The position numbers and the translations under genes were made by a program. From contig CP137666.1 in NCBI GenBank assembly GCA_037976565.1, forward strand, positions 8,736,592-8,800,591: a stretch of DNA of 64,000 nucleotides, in the 5' to 3' direction. Origin of the DNA: Mesocentrotus franciscanus. Taxonomy: Eukaryota > Echinodermata > Echinoidea > Camarodonta > Strongylocentrotidae. Position 1 is the first letter of the stretch; each line of letters begins with the position of its first letter. The notes under the pieces were generated by a model. That model was not told the origin of the DNA and ran no database searches. It saw only the letters and a program-made list of their open reading frames with translations. Shown one piece after another: positions 18,527-29,600 of this stretch.

Positions 18527-20597
18527 TAACATTATTGCCAAGATTTTGAATCACCTAAAGTATACAGAAACTATGCAGTATGCTGTTTGTATAGTTTCAC
18601 ATTGTAGGCACTGTTACACACAGCAACTGACAAGGATTTTCGCCTGCAACTAAAAACCAATATGGCAAATAAAAACTCTTTTATGTGTTAATATGGCAAG
18701 AGGAAAGCCCCTGATGTGTGTTTAGTAGTGCGTTATGATGTGCACATTACTTTTGACACTTTATATTGCAGTGATGTTTGTTTGTTTTTGAGGTAGTTTA
18801 CTTTATCATGTGTAAACAAAGCTTAATTAATATTTAATTCAACCTAGTATTTATCGAAGTCTGCAGTTTGTGTGTGTTATTTAGTGCTTGGCGTTTGTAG
18901 AAAATGTAGATTACAACATAAATGAATTCATTGCCAACTTCAAAGTACTGCTGGATAGAGATATATCAATTATTTTTTTGTAATTAGGGTATTTTTTTAT
19001 TCTTTGAATTGAAGGTGTTACTAATTTACGTGTATGATATGTATGATTTATCATTGGAAATAATTTCCTCACTTTTTATTTTTCAAAATGATTGTTTATA
19101 TTTTTTAGTAAGAAGTAAGAATGAGCTCTTCTCTCCAGTAAGAATGATAGAATTGGGAAAGAGAAAAAGACATTGATGGTGTAATGCTCTCACATGAGTG
19201 TGAAATCTGCATACAAATAATTTAATATAAATAGGAAAATTACTTTTTCTGCCAACTCGAATCTTCAGGTTCAGTTGTACCAGGTATAGAGATATAATTT
19301 TGCAGGTAGAGTTCAGAACCTGTCTCTAGGTACACCAATAGATGCAAGAACTTGACTTTTATGTAATTCCAGATAAACAGAGGTTTCACATGACCAGATT
19401 TTCATAAGTTCAAAGGCCCACAAGATTGACGGCACACAAGATTTGGTCTCGCAGGCCTTTTGGCAATTGTTTGGAAGATTTCTGATCAACCCCTCCCCCA
19501 TAAAACATCTGTTAGGTTCAAAAGATCAATACATTACTTTTGTTGACCTTTGGTCTAATGAGCCTTTTGTCTTTTAGATCTTTGAACTGTAGCTAAATGT
19601 GTTATTCCAGGTGTGTGAATACTGTAGTTGATTTTTTGATTTTGTTCAAGTAACCTTCATAAATCACCTTGAGTTGTATGAGTTCTGATATTCCATGTAT
19701 TCATGATAGAATAGTACTGCTGTATATGTACAGTATTAAACTGTATCATTCACAAGATTTTATTGAATATATTAAAACATTTATGAATACCCATTGAATA
19801 TATGGAATATGGTATCTTTTTTGTTTGCATGCAGGCATGTTGGTATTGAATTTTGAATGGTATATCTAGTGAAAATGCTACTGTGCCAGCAATGAAATGC
19901 ACCTCCACGTACAGTGACAAATACAATTTGTAAACAATTCCAGCTAGACTTTTAAATCTTAAAACACCACATTGAATTCAGCAATGATTGCACTATAGAT
20001 GTCTATTATATTATATATATTCATGCACTTTACCCTTGGTTGGCCAAAATTGAACAAGAATTGCTCATGTTCTGGTGCAAAGCAAACAAACACTAGATAT
20101 TGAAGAGGCATACAGGGTATGGGAGGGGGGGGGGGGTGTTAGAGAAAGAAACAAAGATGATATCATTCAAGAAGAATACAGTCGGTATGTCTGTTAGCTT
20201 TAAAAATAGATAAGATTGAGTTAATTCTCCGACCAACAACATCACTCATGACCAGGCTGAATGTGGGAGGTTTTCCTCATACTAACTTTGAAATTGTTTA
20301 AAGCATTTTCTTTTTTGTCCTGTATTTATAACAAACTTTCAGCTATCATTCACTGACTTTTTTCTCTGTCTCTCTTCACTCAGAAGAACTTTTTATGGAG
20401 GTGCAGTGATATAAAAAGTGGTAATAAAAGACGAAAGGTGAAAAAATAGGATAATTAGAAGAAGAAGAGGGAGAATGATTGAAATTTCGGGAGTAGCTTC
20501 TAGCAAGTAAGTCAAAGCTGCGAGCTAGAGTCGGAGTGTGAGAATAAATATTTTATTTTTACGATCGGATCGGAGCTAGCTCGCTCGATCTCCGCGC

Positions 20598-20622
20598 GCG
20601 CATGCGCCGTGATCGTAGCAAC
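20598..20622 (+). promoter_or_regulatory. SPAG16: Candidate SPAG16 promoter motifs: NRF1-like and X-box-like
   Basis: GCGCATGCGC at 20598-20607 is a palindromic NRF1-type core. GTGATCGTAGCAAC at 20609-20622 has one good RFX half-site (GTAGCAAC) and a weak partner, 14 bases before the ATG. RFX X-boxes near the start are usual for motile-cilium genes, which fits SPAG16. Function is inferred from motif and position only. Confidence 0.35.
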
Positions 20623-20636
20623 AACTATCAACAACC

Positions 20637-20688
20637 ATGGCTTCGTCTGGTGAAAGAATCGGAGAAGAAGGCGCTTATTTCCTAGAAC
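20637..20688 (+). CDS. SPAG16: SPAG16 exon 1
   Basis: MASSGERIGEEGAYFLE; donor GTATCC at 20689, phase 1. Confidence 0.88.
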
Positions 20689-23600
20689 GTATCCTTTCAT
20701 GATGATTTGTGTATAAATTCATATTTTTAAAAACTTACCTTACTCGTTAATAATGTAAATTATTGATTATTGAATCAAATTAATGAAGATTACTCGCATG
20801 CATAACTAGTAATCGCCAATAAATTTTGAAGGGTAGTCCCGTGTACTGATAATTGTGTCATAATGCAGGCAGCTTGGCCTGGTGCTGTTGAATTGATCTC
20901 CGACAACTAGGCCTATAACTAGTCTAGTAAGACTATAGTAGGACTGCAGGAGGAAGAAGAATATAATGATCAGCTGGTTGCTGTTGTTGTTGTCTAGTGC
21001 TATTGACATTCATTCGTTTCGCCTTTTACTTTTTATCAATTTTTGTATGATAAAACTCTCGAAGTTGGAGTCTGGTTCATGCTCTTCACAATTTTGTGTG
21101 TGGTGGTGACTGGTGTTCTACTTCTACTATTCACTAGAATTGAGCATGTGTGCATGTAGACAGAAATAACCGTCTGGTATGGGTCATTCTTTAATAAAAC
21201 TGACATTTGTTGACATTCCCCATACACAGACGGCACCCCGTACGCCTCGCACTATGCGGAGAGATAGAGCCAATTGGAGCAGCCAAATGCCGCACCAAGT
21301 TTCTCCCCCGATTTTCTTTATTTAGATCTAATTTTCTGATTTATAAATCAGATACAAAAATACTATGTATTTTTGTTCTCCTATGTACAGTTCTCAAAGT
21401 TTTATTACCTATTTCAAATGTGAAATTTACGGACTTACGTATATGAGTTATCCATTTTTAATCTCAGAACCAAGGAAACGGTACGTTCATGCATTCGAAC
21501 TGGTAATCTATGACATGACCCGCCCGATATATTTCGGGTCAACCGACCAAAACAAGCCCAATGGCCAATCAGAGCACGTGTTTGATATTGGGCTTATGAA
21601 TATTCAAACATCACCGGCTCAAGCCGGGCTGACTCATACGTAGCTATTGGACGTTCGAAGAAAAAATGAATATTCATCAACTCAAACCAAGATGGCTGAC
21701 AACAAATCTTGTTGACTACAAGACTTTCTCGGATTAATCATTAATATAGGATCTAAATGAGCAAGCTATCGTAAGTCAAAGTATATATTTCCGGGTTATT
21801 TCTTATGGCTATTTAGATTCAGTGTAATATTGCAGCCAAAGTGGATATATGAAGACGTAAAGAGTGAAAAACTTGTTGCATATCTCATTCATCGCGGTCC
21901 GGCCGAACCGAACCATTCGTTCCGCACACTACTGCATACGCCGTACTTCAGTCTATGTATAGAGGCGGTCAGAGGAGCCAGATGCAATCTCAGCGTAACA
22001 ACCGTCGATATCAGAGACTGAAGCTTTCGGTCTAGTGTGCGTGTGTCTTTAGTTTGGTTTTCACAAATATGATAGTTCATGTGTCGCCCTATTCTGTCAT
22101 GTCATGTCTGTTTTATGGACTCCAACTCCAAGACAAGTTGTGGGGCAACTTTAGAATACCCCACCACAAAAAATTTGTAGGTTAACCAACAATTCACCAA
22201 TGAACCTAATCCTAACCCTAACCCTATCCCTAACCCTTTCTCTAACTCTAACCCTAGGTCACATAATCCCTATTAGTGGGGTATTCTAAAGTTCAGCCCA
22301 AGTTGTATTGTAAAAATAAATTGATAAATAAATAGATAAATAAATGAATGAAAAGAAAGGAAAACAATTTAATTTGTTGCATGCTCTTATCATCTGGTTG
22401 CAAAATAGAAAGGGAAAAAAAAGGATTAAACAAATTTTTAAAAAAGAGATATAGAGTCTGGGTCTAATCTAGATCTACTTAAATCCAAACATAACAGTTA
22501 GCAGTTTGTTGAGCATCCTAGACCTTTTGCATGTTTACTTATAATACAAAGACAAGTGTACAGTTTGATGATGAGGTACTTGTAGACGTTCCTTAATGAC
22601 CACATTTGCCAGGTGCCACAATCACTGAGGATTCTGATGACGAGTTCCAATATGAGGAGATCCCTATTGATGACGATTTAGTTTCTGGTAAGTTGGCAAT
22701 CAAACAGGATACATTTTGCTAAATGTTGGTACCTCTTTGCTTGTGAGGCGAATAATTATTTTTTTTTAAATCAGGGAGCTGCATGAATATCTAAAGCTGC
22801 ATGAATATTTAAAGCTGCGTTAATATCTTAACTTCAGGAGTGCAGTATTTACTGTACATATACAAATGCTGCTTAAATATTAGACTGTTATATATATTAA
22901 AGGTGAAATATGCTAGGTGTCCAAATTTCTTTTTCTTTTTGGAGGGGTAGAAGTTTCAAGTTTGATATGGATCTTTATTCATTAATGTGTCCGTGAAGAT
23001 AATTTCATTCTTCACTTTTAATCACATGGTAGTACCGGTAGTAACATGAGTTGCAAAAATTGAATTCACTTCATGTAACTTGGCAGTGACAGACATTAAA
23101 AAAAAAATGTTTTGTATATATTTATGAAAGAAGATTGTACAAACAGGGGCACATTGATGATGTGTTAGTTTGAAAATTGTAAGTTTCTTACTGTCTTTAA
23201 GTTTAATCTACAATGATTTCTAAATGCACATGGCAAGGAAATTTTTTTCATTTTTGAATGGAACTTGATATGAGTCTGAAATGGCATAGTATGCATGGAG
23301 AAACTCAGTTCACCCAGTTTATTTCAAATGTATTTTTATATCCATTCTTTCTGCAGAAATTGATGAGGATCTTAATAATGCTGTGCGTACTATTCAGGAA
23401 GCACAGGAAGACCAGGAAGCAGCTGTGAGTTCATGTTTCTCTTTGATGAGATACATATGTATATTGTTGTATTTGTTGTTTGAGGATTAATGTTAATGAA
23501 TAATCAAGTAAAATCTAGATATTATTGTACATTTAGGAGGAATTTTGATTTTGATAATAGAGCCTCTGAGGGCATGCAGATGATCTCACTTGAGTATTTT

Positions 23601-26600
23601 AAAAGACTTGATACCAATCTTTAAAAGCCTTCTTAAAAAACATCAGGATTAGTAAATGTCTCAGAATTTCACTTAGGTTTGATTGAGTAAGCAAGAACGG
23701 TAATGTATGGATGCATGTATGGATGCATAAAATGCACCTACATGTGTGTGATAGTGGTGAAAACTTAATAGCATTCTAATGTTACTTTGCTCATCACATT
23801 TCTCCTGTTCACCTTTCTCTCCTTTCATTCTTGTATGATGATTAGAATAGAAAGGAAGGTCTCATTCCTCCACCTGTCACTCAGAGGCCGGAGGTCGTTG
23901 ATGACTTTGTCCGTAATTTCCTGGTCAAGATGGGAATGAGTCGTACCTTGGATTGCTTCCAGACAGAATGGTTAGTATTAGAAATCCATAATAGAGATTA
24001 CATAATAGAGACTACAACCCCTTCAAACTTCATAACATTTTGTAATTAGAAACCTTGAAATTTTTTGTCAATACATAAAATTAGAAATTTGTCATACTTG
24101 TCTTCCAGAGTGAATGTAATCCTACCTTTGAAAGAAGATTGGATTATTGGAAGTTCTTGGAATTAGTTTCTCTGTGTTCATAACTTTACATGTCTCCAGT
24201 TGAATATTTTTCTGCTTGTGTCTAAATTTGAATTATACTGCTTAGGGGAAGGATCCATGCTTGTGGACAAATAGAGAGAGAGAGAGGGAGAGAGACTTGA
24301 GCCATCCAATTGTTTACTAGAAGTAGTGTCTTTGTATACCCTTATATTGTCCAAGAATCACCTCTTAGACACTAAAGTCACCTTATCATCATGGTTCTAA
24401 TCTTACCCCCAGGTATGAGCTCCAGCAACGTGGTCTGATGAATGAGGAGGATGTTGGCACTGTACCTGACATCTACTGCCGCAATCAACAGCTGGATAAT
24501 CAGGTCAAGTTTCTCCGTACTGATGTGGACAGATTCAGGGATGCTGCCATGTAAGTTGAAAAAATCTCAGTCATTCTTGGATTCAACCACTTCTTTGCCA
24601 TTGGATGGAAAATCCTGCCTAAGAATTTTAGTGTCAAACAATATGTTATGACTAAAATAGTTACATTTTTCCTCTTGAAATAAAAACAGATGCCCCTATC
24701 TTGAAGTTTATTCCCATTAACAAGCATTATAAGTCAACTTTTTAGTTCATTTATAATGGCTGTTCAAAAAACTTGTGGCACAGGAGGGGATTAAAAGGGT
24801 TCTGATTTAATTCATGAATGATCATATTTTGTGATTTGATACTTAAAGTACAAGGACACTGATGATGAGTGATAATGAGATCAAAGGACTTAAACAATAC
24901 ATACCCATGCCTTTTCATTTAATTTTGCGTTATCTTTTGTTAAATACTAGCCATTTCCTTAACAATTTTCTGATGAAGGGAGTTATTACTCGAAAGGCAA
25001 AGACCATAATTAGGTCTAAGGAACTCTTCCTACTTCATGTCACTGTTTCATACAATGATGTTGATTCATTGTTGATATTTTCTTGTCTTTAAATAGGAAA
25101 GCCAAGGAGACATATGTGAAGTTACGCAAGGAGAGGGACTTCCATCGAATGCATCACAAGAGGGTCGTCCAGGAAAAGAACAAGTTGATTGATGACATCA
25201 AAAGGTCAGTGGTAAAGGTCATGCAAGCCATTTGATGAATTAAGATAAATACATTAACTTATTGATCAATTTACTTTATTGTGGTGTTAACAAAAATTGC
25301 AGCACTAATAAAACCTGTATTTTTACTTCAGGGAATTTTGCTAGGAGTTATATTCTGTGCTTGAAGATTTTAATGAAAGGTTTAGGATGTAATCTGAGGC
25401 ATGTAAGAAATTTTGAAGATTACTGGAAGATTTTAATAAAATATTATGATCAATTATAGTACTATCCTGTAGAGATGAACAAGAATTACAGTGTGGATGA
25501 GCTAAATGTTTCTTTATATGAACTCCCACATTGAATGCAGGCTGAAGCGTCACTATGGTTCCTATGAACCTACCTTGCAGCAACTGAAGCAGAAGTATGA
25601 GGCAGTCATGAAGGAACGTATGTTGGCCAAGCTCGAGAGAGACAGAGCTGTCAATCAGGTAAGAATCACAATTACCAAGGTATTATGCTGTCAACGTTAG
25701 GGACTTCTCACCCTTTTCTGAAAAGTTAAGTTCTGATATTTACTGGAAACCGTCAGACATTTAAAAACTAAATGAGAAGTGGTTTAACAAAGGGGAATAC
25801 TGTAAAATTCAAACACTTTGATGACCTGAAATTTCAGGAATTGTTTGATGGCCATTTTTATAGCTTTTTGAGAATTTCAAAATGTTTGTGATGTAATTCA
25901 GTTATTTTGATGGCATGAACTATCGCAAAGTTTGCAATAGCTTCTTTCTCATAGTTTCAGGTTGTACAGTACTCTAAATTCAAATTTGGGAACAGTGTAC
26001 AACATGAACTTTAGTAGTTTTTTTTGTTTCACAGATTAATCTGGAGTAGAATATAAACAAAATTTTGCACTAGACAGTAGTACAAGTTAACTCTCCTTAC
26101 ACCACTTTCACATGCAAATCCAAATAATCATCTTTTCTGTATCATGTGTAGGTGTCAGCACTGCAAGCGACCCTCCGTAGCCTGGAGAGTGGCTTGAGAG
26201 AGGGCGCTACACAAGAGATGACCAAGGAGGAGCGACGTCTTATGTTTGCATCTGGTGTGGGCCCGACCCAGCAGAATGTTCATAGGGCACGTGAGATGAC
26301 GACTGAACCCTTCCAGCCTGACCCTAGCAGTATGGATGTGACTCAACAGACCATACCAAGACATCCCAAGGTAGGGAATCCACTGCGGGGAAACCTATAT
26401 TAGTGATCACATGTAGGGAAAGACCACCTGTCTTTATGTCTTTGCACTAAGGCACTTAGAACACAATCCCATTAAATATTTTGATGCAATTTTATTTGAA
26501 TATCACAATTAGTAACATCTCTCCCCCAAACTCAGTGTACCTCCATATCCCAATGATTAGATAGAACCAAGTATGTTTCAAGGGCCTTATGGATTGGAAA

Positions 26601-29600
26601 TTAATTCTTCTTCAAAGTCAATCCATAACTACATATAGAAGGAGACTCAAGTTGACTTTATTTGAAATATTAAAATATGTAAGGAGCTGTATGTCCAGGC
26701 TTGTATTCACTCCCCCCCCCCCATTTCTCATCATATCTCATTTTTTCTCATATCTGTTCTATCCCCTTACATGATTTTCATATTGTATTTAGTTTGTTCA
26801 GTATAGTAAATTCCTCTTGCAACATATCATATTTTATCTATGATTTATGTATTACATGTAAATTTAATTGGATGCAATTTTCTTTTGGAAATATTGTATC
26901 CCACCTGTTCCAGTTTACATATTCAAATCATTGCCTTTTTATGTAATGTTTTTATATATTTGTATATGTATGTGCATGTTTTTTTTCTTCCAATGTTCAT
27001 TCTTTGGGATTTTCAGTGTAATGTGACCTATATTAAACTCATATACATGTATGTGTAGCTTAATTTCTTCAACTACTTGTCCCACGTGTCAAGTCAATTT
27101 TACACTTGTGACAGGTTGAAACTCATGCTCTGCCTTTAAAAAAAAAATCTAAAATTGATAAAAAATGAGACATCTTTTCATATCTTGATACCCAGGCAGA
27201 ATGTATGAAAAGTGTTATTTACACTTCTTACTTTCTTCTTGTTTTTCAGGATTCAGAGTTTCCAGTGGATAATGGTGTAAACCCACAGCTTGCTAGTGTG
27301 AAAGGTCCGTCAGCCCATCTGACACGAACCGGTGGGTTCAGACTCACCCACACCTTCCAAGCCCACAGTCTGGCTGTCAGCGGGTAAGTCCTGGAACTCT
27401 ATATTTATATTTTTTGTGGGGGGAGAATCTGCAGTGTGTTTTATGTGTCCCCTGTTTCATCTTTGCACAGTGCGTAAGATTTTAGTACCTGTCTCATTCA
27501 TTTTGTTCATTTTGTTCATTTTGTAAACATTTTGGCTAATAATGAAATACTGTATAATGAAAACCAGCACTAAACACCAGGTAATTGATTTTACTAACAT
27601 GATATTATCTAAAGATACTGTTACTACCATTAGCTTTGTGTATAAACTCTTTTCAAATACTATTAGTTTTTTAGTACAAACCTGTTGCTATTATAGTGAA
27701 ATAAAATGATACATATTTGTTATGTAAAACATCAACATCCAGTCACTTTTTCAGGTTTGATATTTTCAAAGAGGAAAATTTTTGAGTTATTAATAATTAT
27801 CTGTGAAGCCATACAACCTCTTCAGACAGGCAAGTCTCGAGACAGTGTCTAGCAAAAAATAAAGGAAATTTTTCATCAATTTTTTTTCTTCCATGTTATT
27901 CCTGTTTTGCTGATCAGGATAGCACTCCATCCTCGTAAGCAGATCTTAGCAACCGTGAGTGATGATCAGAATTGGAAGATGTGGTCCATACCTAGCGGCG
28001 ATATCATCATGACTGGTGAGGGTCATACCGACTGGATAGCAGATTGTGATTTCCATCCAAGGTAAAGCTTGCCAGACTTTTATTACAGAAAGAAAAAAAA
28101 ATCAAGAAGGAGGAATTGTGAAGAAGATAATGGATTGTACAGCAATTGCTCTGGTGATCACTGACGCTCTGCAGCCAATTTGTAATCACTCGTTGATTTC
28201 AACCATGGATCCAACATCCCCAAACCCAATGCTAACTGAAGCCCTAACCCTAGATTTAAATATAGCCTGGAGCAATATCATCACTGATAGTAGATATCAC
28301 ATTCTCTATTTGACTTGTGATGTTATGTATTATTCTAATCAAATCACTTAGAGATTGAAAGTGGTTTTATTAGTCAAAGCTGTATAAAATTAATGATCAA
28401 ACTATGTTTATTACAAATTTTGTTATTCCTTCTATATTTTCTGATGTAATTATCAATGAAAAAAAAGGTTCATTGAAATAATATGCAATGATATTGTTGT
28501 ATCTAGTGATTCATGACCCTCTGTAATTATTATGAAAGATATCCTTAGCACAAGAGTTTCTAAAACTCATAAAAAAGGTGATGTATATATAATTGATTGA
28601 TTCCTTATTTGTTGTATCCAGTGGTTCTCAGCTTGTGACGGCTGGTGGTGATGGAACAGTGAAGATCTGGGACTTCTCTAAAGCCGAATGTGTGCATACC
28701 TTTTCAGAACATCAACATGCAGGTAGGTAACAAAATAGTTTGACTTTTATATTGCGATTATGATATTTAGAGTTAATTACACACGTCAACAACAAAATGT
28801 GAAAAAATTATCTTGAAATATTTATGGTTTGTCTTTTAGAGGAAAACAATAATTTTGAAGAATGTTCTTGAAATATCTATAGTTTATCTTTTGTAGAAAA
28901 ACAAACAATAGGAGTTAATGTTTCATTTCTTTTCCAGTAATTCTGCAATTTACAGAATATCAATGATATAATTGTAGAAGAAAAAAAATGTGTTTTGAGC
29001 TTTTTTGTTTGTTTGTTTGTTTATTATTTATAAACATAAATGATTTGATAAAAAAATGTTCTGATGTGATCTTATTTTTTTCTTCTTCTCTGCAGTATGG
29101 GGTTGTTCATGGCACACATCTGGTGATTTTGTAGCTAGTGCATCCATGGATAACACCTCCAAGATATGGGATCTTAACAGGTAAGATATACAATCGGCTG
29201 TTCTGACATTGATTAAAAGCATCAACATAGTTTATTACAAATCGTTATATAAAATAGGGTATTTTTTTTGCAACTATCCAATTGGCTGAAAAGGTGTCAC
29301 ATGACACTCAACATTTTGTTATCTTGCTGGTTGAAATGTGTACAAAAGTGAATTAGTCTGTGCACATCTCATCCCTGCGCGTACCCACTGTTTGCATTGT
29401 CTAAGCTGCACGCATCTATTAAACTCAAAGGCAATGTCAGAGGGCCTGACTCCAAAGGAGCAAGGTGATATTCGTTTAATATTGCATATTTCTAAATTTG
29501 CAGGTATTAAAATCACTTGTATGAGATTTATATGTGTTTTTTATTCATTTTTTCTCTAACATTTGCAATTGTCTCAGTATTTGTTTTACAGCTAGGTAAT

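Larger units (their letters stand above)
13635..20590. other. FAIM 3' flank and FAIM-SPAG16 intergenic region
   Basis: No exon is recognised. It contains two inverted-repeat elements (14215-14923 and 18065-18526), an A/G-rich tract at about 14175-14210, a short (TTA)n at 15618 and many A/T runs. AATAAA at 16021 is one possible, unproven poly(A) signal for FAIM. Confidence 0.5.

Noticed and set aside
22206..22255. Telomere repeats as evidence of a chromosome end
   Set aside because: They are degenerate, short, and enclosed by inverted ends and 8-bp duplications inside a gene intron.
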